This document shows, in pieces, positions 38,631-49,656 of a DNA stretch of 64,000 nt; position 1 is the first letter of the stretch; every line of letters starts with the position of its first letter. The DNA comes from Luteimicrobium album (GTDB lineage: Bacteria > Actinomycetota > Actinomycetes > Actinomycetales > Cellulomonadaceae): assembly GCF_030161555.1 (NCBI RefSeq), contig NZ_BSUK01000001.1, positions 2,976,001-3,040,000 of the forward strand, in the 5' to 3' direction. The translations under genes and the position numbers were made by a program. The notes under the pieces were generated by a model. That model was not told the origin of the DNA. It saw only the letters and a list, made by a program, of their open reading frames with translations, and searched no databases.

Positions 38631-39991
38631 GTGAGAATCACCCTTCGAGCCCGTACGCGTGCCGCGGCGGTCGCCGTCGTCGCGGGAGCCGCCGCGCTCG
38701 CACTCTCCGGGTGCGGCAGCGGCGGGGACGGCGGCGCCCAGACCCCGATCGCCTCGGCCGCACCGAGCCACCTGGCGGGCACCGTGAGCCTGTGGCACTT
38801 CTTCTCCGACCGTGAGGCCAAGGTCATCCAGGGAGTCGTCGACGACTTCGAGAAGGCCAACCCGGACGTCAAGGTCGTCGTCCACTCCGGCCAGGACGAC
38901 GAGAAGCTCCGCAAGGCGATCGCGGCCGGCAACGACGTCGACGTGGCGGTCTCCTACTCGACGGACATCGTCGGCAACTTCTGCCAGTCCGGTGCGTTCC
39001 AGGACCTCGCCCAGTACCTCCAGCGCGACAAGGTCGACCTGGACCAGCTGCTGCCGACCGTGCGCAGCTACACCGAGTTCGACGGGACCCGGTGCGCGAT
39101 GCCGGTGCTGGCCGACGCGTACGGGCTCTACTACAACAAGTCGCTGCTCGCGAAGGCCGGGATCACCACGCCGCCCAAGACCCTCGACGAGCTCGAGGCC
39201 GACGCGCTCAAGCTCACCACCTACAACGCCGACGGCTCGATCAAGACCCTCGGCTTCAACCCGTGGATGGGCTACCAGGAGATGGCGCCCGCGCACCTCG
39301 CCCCGGCCACGGGCGCGAAGTGGCTGGACGAGGACGGCAAGTCCCTCGTCGGCTCCGACCCCGGCTGGAAGGAGCTGATCGAATGGCAGAAGGCGTTCGC
39401 CGAGAAGATCGGCACCGACAAGCTCAAGAAGTTCACCGCCGCGAGCGCTGACGAGTTCTCCGCGCAGAACGACTTCGAGATCGGCCGCGTCGCGATGAAC
39501 CTCGACGGTGAGTGGCGCGTCGCGTTCATGAAGGACCAGGCGCCGAAGGTCGACTACGGCACCGCTCCGTTCCCGACCGGGTCGGACCACACCGACCTGT
39601 ACGGCGGCGGGTACCTCACGGGGAACATCGGCGGCATCGCGAAGGGCTCCAAGAACCCCGAGCTCGCCTGGGCGCTCCTCAAGTACCTCACGGTCGACAC
39701 CGACGCCGTCGTCAAGCTGGCCAACGGCCTCCAGAACGTGCCGACGATCACGTCGGCCTACGACTCCCGGACCTCGTGCGGGACCCGCACTTCGAGACGT
39801 TCCTGAAGATCGCGCAGGACCCGCACAGCCTCACGACGCCGCCCAGCCCGAACGGCGCGGGGTACCAGCTGGCCTTCGGTGACTGGTGGCAGAAGTACCA
39901 GTCGCAACCGGGCACGAGCGACCTCGACGCCCAGCTGAAGAAGGTCGACGACCAGATCAACGCGGCCGCGTCCCTCAACTCGGTCCCCTGA
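38631..39991 (+). CDS. Sugar ABC transporter substrate-binding lipoprotein (one frameshift)
   Basis: About 453 residues, family 1 extracellular binding protein. I prefer GTG 38631 because GGAGGAAG lies just before it; ATG 38619 would place that ribosome site inside the gene. Lipobox LSGC with Cys at residue 28. The mature domain starts GTVSLWHFFSDREAKVIQGV. The frame breaks at 39766-39768; one C restores TSAYDSPDLVRDPHFETFLK, and the protein ends INAAASLNSVP. First gene of a three-gene importer; the ligand is probably a beta-glucoside or chito-oligosaccharide from the GH4/kinase context. Confidence 0.88.
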
Positions 39992-40007
39992 CGGGCTCGG
40001 AGCATCC

Positions 40008-41009
40008 ATGACCGCCCTGTCCGACACCCGCCCGGCCGGGGTGCCCCGCACCCCGGTCGGGGCGCCGGCACCGCGCCGTCGCTCCGGCCTGCGCCGGCAC
40101 CGTCAGCGGGTCGCGCTGCTGCTCGTCACCCCGGCGCTGCTCGGCCTGCTGATCTTCTTCGTCTACCCGCTGATCGCGACGGTGTTCTACTCGTTCACCC
40201 ACTACGACCTCGTGTCGTCGCCGCGCTGGGTCGGCCTGGCCAACTACAAGTACCTGTTCACGCAGGACCCGAACGTCGTCCAGGCCGCCCGCAACACCCT
40301 CTGGTTCGTCGTCTTCATGGTGCCGATCCGGATCCTGTGCGCGGCCGCGGTCGCGGCGCTGCTCACGCGCCCACGCCGCTCCACCGGCGTCTTCCGGACG
40401 GTCTTCTACCTGCCGGCCCTCGTACCGCCGGTCGCCTCGGTGCTCGCGTTCGTGTACCTGTTCAACCCCGGACTCGGCCCCGTGAACCGGGTGCTCAAGG
40501 TGTTCGGGATCGAGGGGCCGCTCTGGTTCAACGACCCGCACTGGGCCAAGCCGTCGCTGCTGCTGCTCGCGATCTGGATGATGGGCGACGTCATGATCAT
40601 CATCCTCGCGGCGCTGCTCGACGTGCCGCGGGACCAGTACGAGGCCGCGTCGATCGACGGCGCCAAGGGCTACCAGAAGGCCTGGTACATCACCGTCCCG
40701 AACCTGCGGCCGGTGATCGTCTTCTCGGTCGTCACCGGGGTCATCGCGGCGCTGCAGTACTTCACCGAGGCGGCCGTCGCAGCGGGCGTCGCGTCCGGCA
40801 AAGCGCTGGTCGGGGAGGGCACCGGGTCGGGCCTCGGCTATCCCGAGGGCTCGACGCTGACGTATCCCCAGTGGCTCTACGTCGAGGGATTCAGCAACTA
40901 CGCGCTGGGCTACGCGTCGGCGCTCGCCGTCGTCCTCTTCGTCGTCGCCGCCGCGTTCGTGGTCTTCCTCCTGCGGCGCACCAAGTCCTTCACCGGGAGC
41001 GGATCATGA
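40008..41009 (+). CDS. Sugar ABC transporter permease, MalF type
   Basis: 333 residues, six predicted helices after a Pro-rich basic N-terminus. LLLVTPALLGLLIFFVYPLI is helix 1. The EAA loop is YEAASIDGAKGYQKAWYITV. ATG 40008, 17 bases after the binding protein. No ATPase gene accompanies the operon, so a shared MsiK-like ATPase elsewhere in the genome is likely, as in Streptomyces. Intact. Confidence 0.93.
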   Translation: MTALSDTRPAGVPRTPVGAPAPRRRSGLRRHRQRVALLLVTPALLGLLIFFVYPLIATVFYSFTHYDLVSSPRWVGLANYKYLFTQDPNVVQAARNTLWFVVFMVPIRILCAAAVAALLTRPRRSTGVFRTVFYLPALVPPVASVLAFVYLFNPGLGPVNRVLKVFGIEGPLWFNDPHWAKPSLLLLAIWMMGDVMIIILAALLDVPRDQYEAASIDGAKGYQKAWYITVPNLRPVIVFSVVTGVIAALQYFTEAAVAAGVASGKALVGEGTGSGLGYPEGSTLTYPQWLYVEGFSNYALGYASALAVVLFVVAAAFVVFLLRRTKSFTGSGS

Positions 41010-41914
41010 CCCAGCTCGGCGCCACCCTCGACGTCGCGGTCGGCCCCGGCGCCGCCGGGACCCCGCAGCCTCCCGCGTCCCACCGGCGGCGCCAGCCCGT
41101 GCTCCTCTGGGTCGCCGAGCACGTGGTCCTCGTGGCACTCGCGGTGCTCTTCGTGGCGCCGGTGGTGTTCGTCTTCCTCACCTCGGTCATGAACAACGAC
41201 CAGGCGCTCACCTCGAGCCTGTGGCCCGACCACTGGGCGTGGAGCAACTACGCGCACGTGTTCCAGGTCGCGCCCCTGGCCGCGTGGTTCGGCAACTCCG
41301 CCCTCTACGCGGTGCTGGCCACGGCGTTCATGCTCGTCTCGTCGGTCCCGGCCGCCTACGCGCTCGCGAAGATCGAGTTCCGCGGGTCGGGCCTGCTGTT
41401 CACGGCGATCATCGTCGCGATGCTGCTTCCGCCGCAGGTGGTCTCGATCCCGCAGTACGTGATGTGGACGAAGCTGGACCTGACGGGCACGCTGTGGCCT
41501 CTGATCCTGCCGAACCTGCTCGGGGACGCGTTCTCGATCTTCCTGCTGCGCCAGTTCTTCCTCACGATCCCGAACGAGTACACCGAGGCCGCCAGGATCG
41601 ACGGGGCCGGCGAGCTCCGGGTGATCTGGAAGGTCGTCCTGCCGATGGCGAAGCCGGGCATCGCGGCGACCGCGATGTTCTTGTTCTTCCACTCGTGGAA
41701 CGACTACTACGGGCCGCTGCTCTACACCTCGGAGGCCGACCCGGACCACTGGCCCGTGGCGCTCGGCATGGCCACGTTCAAGGGCGCGCACTCGGTCGAC
41801 TGGTCCACGACCATGGCGCTCACGATGCTCGTCATGGTCCCGGTCGTGGTGCTCTTCTTCTTCGCACAGCGAGCGTTCGTCGAAGGGGTGACGCTCACCG
41901 GCGTCAAGGGGTGA
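41006..41914 (+). CDS. Sugar ABC transporter permease, MalG type
   Basis: 302 residues, six helices. The EAA loop is YTEAARIDGAGELRVIWKVV, and the protein ends with the typical MalG tail AFVEGVTLTGVKG. The start overlaps the previous gene (ATGA). Third gene of the importer operon. Intact. Confidence 0.94.
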   Translation: MTQLGATLDVAVGPGAAGTPQPPASHRRRQPVLLWVAEHVVLVALAVLFVAPVVFVFLTSVMNNDQALTSSLWPDHWAWSNYAHVFQVAPLAAWFGNSALYAVLATAFMLVSSVPAAYALAKIEFRGSGLLFTAIIVAMLLPPQVVSIPQYVMWTKLDLTGTLWPLILPNLLGDAFSIFLLRQFFLTIPNEYTEAARIDGAGELRVIWKVVLPMAKPGIAATAMFLFFHSWNDYYGPLLYTSEADPDHWPVALGMATFKGAHSVDWSTTMALTMLVMVPVVVLFFFAQRAFVEGVTLTGVKG

Positions 41915-42081
41915 CACCTGCGCGGCGCGCCCTGCGCCGGTCGCCCTGCTCCGGCCGTCTCGCCCCCACCGGGCCGGGGCGGCCGAGGCCTGTCCGGGAC
42001 GGGGACACACTCAGGGGACGCCCGCGGCGTGCGCCTTCCTGGCAGCATGGGTGGAGCGGCCCGCGACGGAGGTGCGTCAGC

Positions 42082-42441
42082 ATGAAGGTCACGAGGATCA
42101 TCCCCGACGTCCGCGTCCCCGACCTCGACGCCGCTCGCGGCTTCTACGCGGACTACCTCGGCCTCGACGTCGAGGAGTTCGACCTCGGCTGGGTGACCCG
42201 GCGTACGTCGTCGAGCACGGGTGCGGTCGTGCAGCTGCTGACCGGTGACGCGACCGCGGCGGAGGACCCGCTCGTCTCGGTCATGGTCGACGACGTCGAC
42301 GCCGCGTTCCGCGAGGCCCGGGAGCGTGGCTACGAGATCGTCCACCCGCTGACGACCGAGGCGTGGGGCGTGAGCCGGTTCTTCGTGCGCGCCCCGGACG
42401 GCACGGTCCTGAACGTCGTGCAGGAGCGCCCCGGCTCATGA
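42082..42441 (+). CDS. VOC family (glyoxalase/dioxygenase-like) protein
   Basis: 119 residues, one vicinal-oxygen-chelate unit: RIIPDVRVPDLDAARGFYAD at the start, SVMVDDVDAAFREARERGYE in the middle and GVSRFFVRAPDGTVLNVVQE at the end. The function of such single-domain proteins is broad (glyoxalase, bleomycin or fosfomycin binding). Ribosome site GGAGG ahead of ATG 42082. Convergent with the DUF1801 gene. Intact. Confidence 0.85.
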   Translation: MKVTRIIPDVRVPDLDAARGFYADYLGLDVEEFDLGWVTRRTSSSTGAVVQLLTGDATAAEDPLVSVMVDDVDAAFREARERGYEIVHPLTTEAWGVSRFFVRAPDGTVLNVVQERPGS

Positions 42442-42472
42442 GCCCGGCGGTGGGCGAGCACCTGCTCCCGGG

Positions 42473-42901
42473 TCAGCCGACCGCGCGCCGGACGAGCTCC
42501 GCGATCCGCTTCGCGTCGTCGTCGGTGAGCTCCGTGAGCGCGTACTCGGTGGCCCACATGCTGCCGTCGTCGAGCTGCGCGACGTCGTTGAACCCGAAGG
42601 TCGAGTAGCGCATCTTGAACTTCGACGACGGCTTGAAGAAGCACAGCACCTTGCCGTCCTTCGCGTACGCGGGCATGCCGTAGTAGGTGCGGGGGACGAG
42701 CGTGGGCGCGGCCTCGGTGACGATGTCGTGGATGCGCTGGGCGAGCGCGCGGTCCGGCTCCGGCAGCCCGGCGATCTTCTCGGCGACCGCGGCCTCGCCC
42801 TCGGCACGGTCGTTCGACGCCTTGAGCTCCTTGGCCCGCTCCTTCATCGCGTCGCGCTCGGCGGCGCTGAAGCCGCTCGTGGTCTTCGTCGTGGTGGCCA
42901 T
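42473..42901 (-). CDS. DUF1801 domain protein
   Basis: 142 residues. Residues 1-55 are a charged helical lead (AAERDAMKERAKELKASNDR). The DUF1801 core then shows RTYYGMPAYAKDGKVLCFFK and STFGFNDVAQLDDGSMWATE. Relatives (YdhG-like) have been called iron chaperones or frataxin-like, but the role is not settled. Monocistronic. Intact. Confidence 0.82.
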   Translation of the reverse strand: MATTTKTTSGFSAAERDAMKERAKELKASNDRAEGEAAVAEKIAGLPEPDRALAQRIHDIVTEAAPTLVPRTYYGMPAYAKDGKVLCFFKPSSKFKMRYSTFGFNDVAQLDDGSMWATEYALTELTDDDAKRIAELVRRAVG

Positions 42902-43002
42902 GGCCGGTCCTTCCGTCGTGAGGTCGTGGGAACGAGTCCCACGCTAGGCGGCGGGCCGCGGGCACGGCTTCTCGAATCCTGACCGGTCTCGGCGGGCGTG
43001 CG

Positions 43003-43767
43003 TCAGTGCCCGCGCGGGTCCAGGCGGTTGAGGGTCGCGACGACGTCCGCGTAGTCGCCGCGGGCCTCGCCGTAGCGCAGGAACTTCACGTTCTCGACCT
43101 GGATCTCGGTGGCGTCGGGCTGCGTCTCGAGGAGCTCCATCACCTCGTCGACGAACGCGTCGAGCGGCATCGCGAACTCGCTCTCCGCCTGGCCGGGCAT
43201 CAGGTCGGTGCGGACCGACGGCGGCTCGAGCTCGACGACCCGCACGCTCGTGCCCGCGAGCTGGAGGCGGAGCGACTCGCTGAGCATGTGGATCGCGGCC
43301 TTGGACGCGTTGTAGCTGGGCGTCGCGGCGAGCGGCGCGAACGCGAGCCCCGACGAGACGGTCATGATCGTCGCGTCCGGCCGCGTCTGCAGGTGCTCGA
43401 CGAACGCCGCGATCAGCCGGACCGGCCCGAGGACGTTGGTGGTCACGGTCGCCTCGGCGGAGTCGAGGAAGCCCGCGGGTGTGCGCCAGTCCTCGACGCG
43501 CATGATGCCGGCCATCGCCACGAGCGCGTTCAGGTCCGGGTGGTTCGCGAGGACCTGCTTGGCGGCGGCCTGGACGCTCTCCGGGTCGGTGGTGTCGACC
43601 TGGACGGTGTCGAGGCCCGGGTGCTCGGCGGCGATCCGCTCGAGGAGGTCGGCGCGACGCCCGCCCACGACCACGGTGTTGCCCGCAGCCTGGAGGCGGA
43701 GCGCGAGGGCGAGGCCGATGCCGCTCGTCGCGCCGGGGATGAAGACGGTGTTTCCGGTGATCTGCAT
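43003..43767 (-). CDS. Short-chain dehydrogenase/reductase
   Basis: 254-residue classical SDR. The cofactor motif FIPGATSGIGLALALRLQ is the TGxxxGIG variant with the first residue Gly; NALVAMAGIM is the NAG-like strand; catalytic Ser in TIMTVSSGLAF and YNASK as the YxxxK pair. It resembles DltE-type SDRs that often sit opposite an XRE regulator, as here. Substrate unknown. ATG at 43767. Intact. Confidence 0.9.
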   Translation of the reverse strand: MQITGNTVFIPGATSGIGLALALRLQAAGNTVVVGGRRADLLERIAAEHPGLDTVQVDTTDPESVQAAAKQVLANHPDLNALVAMAGIMRVEDWRTPAGFLDSAEATVTTNVLGPVRLIAAFVEHLQTRPDATIMTVSSGLAFAPLAATPSYNASKAAIHMLSESLRLQLAGTSVRVVELEPPSVRTDLMPGQAESEFAMPLDAFVDEVMELLETQPDATEIQVENVKFLRYGEARGDYADVVATLNRLDPRGH

Positions 43768-43798
43768 GCTCCGAGCCTGGGCCGGTCCGCGCGCGGCT

Positions 43799-43836
43799 AC
43801 CAGGGCCCGTCGAGCGGGGGATCGCGGATCCCTGGT
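43799..43836. promoter_or_regulatory. Candidate operator between SDR and XRE genes
   Basis: ACCAGGG (43799-43805) and CCCTGGT (43830-43836) form a perfect 7-base inverted repeat with centres 31 bases apart, about three helical turns. It lies midway in the 100-base divergent promoter region, where the XRE regulator would be expected to bind. Confidence 0.55.
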
Positions 43837-43867
43837 TCGGCCCCGCGGCACCCGCCATGCTGGGGAC

Positions 43868-44713
43868 ATGGACCGACCCGACCGTGCCGCCCTCGCCGCG
43901 TTCCTCCGCAGCCGCCGCGAGCGCCTGCAGCCGGCCGACGTGGGTCTCCTGCCCGGGCTGCGCCGTCGGGCACCGGGGCTGCGGCGCGAGGAGGTCGCGC
44001 AGCTCGCGACCATGTCGACGGACTACTACACGCGGCTCGAGCAGCAGCGCGGCCCGCAGCCCAGCACGCCGATGCTGGCGTCGCTCGCGCGGGCGCTGCG
44101 CCTCACGCCCGACGAGCGCGACTACCTGTACCGCGTCGCGGGCCACGACGCGCCCGACCGCCTGCGGGGCGGCGAGCACGTCGCGCCCGCCCTCCTGCGC
44201 GTGCTCGACCGCCTCGCGGACACGCCCGCGCTGATCCTGTCGAACCTGGGGGAGACGCTCGTCCAGAACCGGCTCGCGACAGCGCTGTACGGGGAGCCGG
44301 TGCGCACGGGCGACCTGGAGCGCAGCGAGATCTACCGCTGGTTCACCACGGACACGGCACGGCTCGTCTACCCCGCCGACGACCGCCCGCGCCAGTCGCG
44401 CGCGCTCGTCGCCTCGCTGCGCGCGGCGTACGGGAGCATGGGCCGGTCGTCGCGGGCGGGCCGCATGGTGCGCGAGCTGAAGCGGCGCAGCCCGGAGTTC
44501 GCGGAGCTGTGGGACCGGCAGGAGGTGGCCCAGCGCTTCGCCGACCACAAGGTGATCGTGCACCCCGAGGTGGGGCCGATCGAGCTCGACTGCCAGGCGC
44601 TGTTCACCGAGGACCAGTCGCAGGCGCTGCTCGTCCTGACGGCCGAGCCGCGCAGCGAGGCCGAGGAGAAGCTGCGGCTGCTCGCGGTCGTGGGCGCGGA
44701 GTCGTTCGGCTGA
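43868..44713 (+). CDS. XRE-family regulator with MmyB-like ligand domain
   Basis: 281 residues. The N-terminal helix-turn-helix shows RRAPGLRREEVAQLATMSTD followed by YYTRLEQQRGPQPS. After a linker (ALRLTPDERDYLYRVAGHDA) the C-terminal ligand-binding domain includes NRLATALYGEP and an end motif LLVLTAEPRSEAEEKLRLLA. This is a large actinobacterial family that typically regulates a divergent oxidoreductase, here the SDR gene. ATG 43868. Intact. Confidence 0.92.
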   Translation: MDRPDRAALAAFLRSRRERLQPADVGLLPGLRRRAPGLRREEVAQLATMSTDYYTRLEQQRGPQPSTPMLASLARALRLTPDERDYLYRVAGHDAPDRLRGGEHVAPALLRVLDRLADTPALILSNLGETLVQNRLATALYGEPVRTGDLERSEIYRWFTTDTARLVYPADDRPRQSRALVASLRAAYGSMGRSSRAGRMVRELKRRSPEFAELWDRQEVAQRFADHKVIVHPEVGPIELDCQALFTEDQSQALLVLTAEPRSEAEEKLRLLAVVGAESFG

Positions 44714-44720
44714 AGCCCGG

Positions 44721-45978
44721 TCACGCGTGCTCGAGCCGCGCGGCCTTGGCCTCCAGCACGGCGCGCTCGGCCGCGTTGCCGCACCGCTCCGCGGCGTCGA
44801 GGTAGGCGCCCCGCGCCTCCGCGCGCCGGCCGAGCCGCGCGAGCAGCTCCCCGCACGGCGGGCAGCAGGTGGGAGCGGGTCAGCGCTCCCGCGGCAGCGA
44901 GGTCGTCGACGATCCGCAAGCCGGCCTCGGGGCCGCTCGCCATGGCGACCGCGACCGCCCGGTTCAGCGCCACCACGGGCGACGGCGCGACCCGGCCGAG
45001 CGCCTCGTACAGCAGCACGATCCGGTCCCAGTCCGTCTCGGGGACCGACGGCGCGACCGCGTGACACTCGGCGATCGACGCCTGGAGCCCGTACGGGCCG
45101 AGGCCGCGTCCGGCCGCGCTGGCGGCGGCGAGCGCGGCCCTGCCGCGGCGGATCGCGTCGCGGTCCCACCGCCGGCGGTCCTGGTCCTCGAGGAGCACGG
45201 GACGGCCGACGTCGTCGAGCCGGGCGGGGAAGCGGGCGGCGGTGAGCTCGAGCAGCGCGAGGAGGCCGAGCGGCTCGGGCTCCGGGACGAGACGTGCGAG
45301 CGACCGCGCGAGCCGCACCGCCTCCGATGCGAGGTCGGCGCGGATCCAGGCGTCGCCGCCGGTCGCCGACGAGCCCTCGGTGAAGATCACGTAGACCACG
45401 CTGAGCACCGAGCCGAGCCTCGCGGCGCGCTCGTCCGGGTCGGGCACCGCGAACGGCACGCGGGCCGCGGCGAGCGTCTTCTTGGCGCGGGTGATCCGTG
45501 CCTGCACCGTGGGGACGGGGACGAGGAAGGCGGCGGCGATCTCCTCGCTCGTCAAGCCTGCGACGACGCGCAGGGTCAGCGCGACGCGCGCCTCGGGGGA
45601 CAGCACGGGGTGGCACGCCGTGAACATCAGCGCGAGGACGTCGTCGTCGACGGCGTCGGGGTCGAACAGTACGTCGGGTCCGGGGACGGCGTCGTCGAGC
45701 TCGCGCGCGAGCGCGGCGTACCGGGCGTCGCGGGCCGCCCGGCGCCGGAACGCGTCGATCGCGCGCCGTCGGCCGACCGTGAGCAGCCAGCCCGCGGGCT
45801 CCCCGGGCACGCCCGCCGTGCCCCAGGTCACGAGTGCCTCGGCCACGGCCTCCTGGGCCACGTCCTCGGCCAGGGCGAGGTCGCCCGTGTACCGGGCGAG
45901 CGCGCCGACGATGCGCGCGGACTGGGTCCGCCAGACCGCCTCGACGACGCGCCCGGCCCGGTCGGGGCCCTCGGTCAC
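44721..45978 (-). CDS. ECF42-type RNA polymerase sigma factor (one frameshift)
   Basis: About 419 residues. Sigma-2 region (RIVGALARYTGDLALAEDVA) and sigma-4 region (LTLRVVAGLTSEEIAAAFLV) are followed by a long helical TPR-like C-terminal domain (EPLGLLALLELTAARFPARL; ALGRVAPSPVVALNRAVAVA). This layout plus a neighbouring DGPF/YCII protein is characteristic of group ECF42, where the C-terminal domain replaces an anti-sigma factor. The break at 44849-44852 needs two G added or one removed, restoring ELLARLGRRAEARGAYLDAA. GTG 45978 overlaps the partner gene stop. Confidence 0.88.
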
Positions 45979-46393
45979 AGCTGCCCGGTCGACTCGCGCC
46001 AGGCGCGCTCCTTGCGGATCCACTCGTTGTCCTGGGGGAACTCGTCGATCTGCGTCACGCGGCGGACCTCGATCTTCGTGCCGTCGGTGAACGGCATCCG
46101 CCGGGCCCAGGCGACGGCGTCGTCCTTCGTAGGCACGTCGAGGATGTAGTACCCCCGAAGAGCTCCTTGGTCTCGCCGTAGGGGCCGTCGGTGACCACGG
46201 GCTCCTCGCCCGTGAAGTCGACGACGACGCCCTGGCCGGCGTCGTCGAGGCCCTCGGCCGCGAGCAGGACGCCCGCGCGGACGAGCTCGTCGTTGAACCG
46301 GCCGATCCCGTCGAGGATCTCGTCGAAGCCGATGCCCTGGAACTTCTCCAGAGCGTCGTCGTCCGATCGCATGATCAGCATGTACTTGGCCAT
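45975..46393 (-). CDS. YCII/DGPF domain protein, ECF42 partner (one frameshift)
   Basis: About 139 residues. MAKYMLIMRSDDDALEKFQG at the start and the DGPF-type motif VVTDGPYGETKELFGG. The break at 46152-46156 needs one G on the coding strand, restoring LFGGYYILDVPTKDDAVAWA; the end reads EVRRVTQIDEF. These proteins are co-transcribed with ECF42 sigma factors and are usually their targets; function unknown. Overlaps the sigma gene by four bases (GTGA). Confidence 0.88.
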
Positions 46394-46533
46394 GGTGGTG
46401 CACTCCCTGGGTCGTGGAGGGCTGCGTGCCAACCCTCTCATCCCCAGGTCGAACGGGCGCGGCCCGGATCGACACGCGTCGGCCGCCGGTCGCGCCGGGT
46501 CGCGTGGCCGCGCCGTCGGGGGATGCTGGACGG

Positions 46534-47581
46534 GTGAGCGCCACCCTGCCCGCGTCGGGCCTGCACGCGAACGTCGCCCTCGGCTACACGGCGAACCGGC
46601 CGGTCTCGGACCCGGCAGCGTTCGTCGAACGGGTCCTCCCGGTCCCCGAGCCGGGGCCGGGGAGGTGGTGGTGGCCGTCGAGGCCGTCTCCGTGAACCCG
46701 GTCGACGTGAAGCAGCGCGCGAACGCGGACCCGGACGGCTTCCGGGTGCTCGGGTACGACGCCGCGGGGACCGTCGTGGCCGTCGGTCCCGACGGGCCGG
46801 CCGGCCCGGTCGGCCACGCGGTGGGCGACGAGGTCTTCTATGCGGGGAGCGTCGGGCGCCCGGGCAGCGACCAGCGCTACCAGGCGGTCGAGGCCCGGCT
46901 CGTGGGACGCAAGCCGCGCACGTGCGGCTTCGCCGAGGCGGCCTCGCTGCCGCTCACCGCGCTGACGGCCTGGGAGGCGGTGTTCGACCGCCTCGGCGTG
47001 CGCGAGGACGACGAGGGCGACCTGCTCGTGGTCGGCGCGACCGGGGAGTGGGCTCCGTGCTGCTGCAGCTCGTCCGCGCGCGGGCGCCGCGGGTCCGGAC
47101 CATCGCGACCGCGTCGGGGGACGACGCCGTCCGCTGGGTCCGGGGGCTGGGTGCGGCGGAGACCGTGGACCACCGGTCGGGCGACCTCGGTGAGCAGGTG
47201 CTCGCGCTCGCGCCCGACGGCGTGCGCTGGGTCTTCACGTCGCACTCGGCGGGCCAGGTCGAGACGTACGCGCGGGTGGTCGCGCCGTTCGGGGCCGTCG
47301 TCGCGATCGACGACGGCCCCCGCGACGTGGCCCCTCTCAAGGAGCGCAGCATCGCCTGGCACTGGGAGTTCATGTTCACCGACCCGTTGCACGCTCCCCG
47401 CTCGACGAGGCAGGGCGCGATCCTCGACGCCGTCGCCGACCTCGTGGACGCGGGCGTCGTGCGGCCCACGGTGACGACGACGCTCGGCCCCCTGGCCGTC
47501 GACACGCTGCGCGAGGCGCACCGGCTCGTGGAGACGGGGCACGTGACGGGCAAGGTCGTCGTGGCGGGCTGGCCGGACTGA
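46534..47581 (+). CDS. Zinc-type alcohol dehydrogenase-like / quinone oxidoreductase, MDR family (two frameshifts)
   Basis: About 349 residues; NADPH-dependent medium-chain reductase. GroES-like N-terminal part with VVVAVEAVSVNPVDVKQRAN and VLGYDAAGTVVAVG. The nucleotide-binding part, after repair, has LLVVGATGGVGSVLLQLVRA and AETVDHRSGDLGEQVL. No structural zinc Cys set is seen, so it is probably the zinc-free (ZADH-like) branch. GTG start 46534. Breaks at 46659-46662 and 47043-47046 each need one G. Confidence 0.88.
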
Positions 47582-47630
47582 GGCCCGGCGTGGGGAGCCG
47601 CCGCGCGACCGCCCGCCCCCGGTCCGGAGG

Positions 47631-49638
<2,008 letters not shown>

Positions 49639-49656
49639 CGGCGCACCCGGCTGCCC

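Noticed and set aside
42944-45616. An 890-codon minus-strand open frame
   Set aside because: It overlaps the SDR and XRE genes in the wrong frame and strand; the composition is Arg-rich and it has no motifs.
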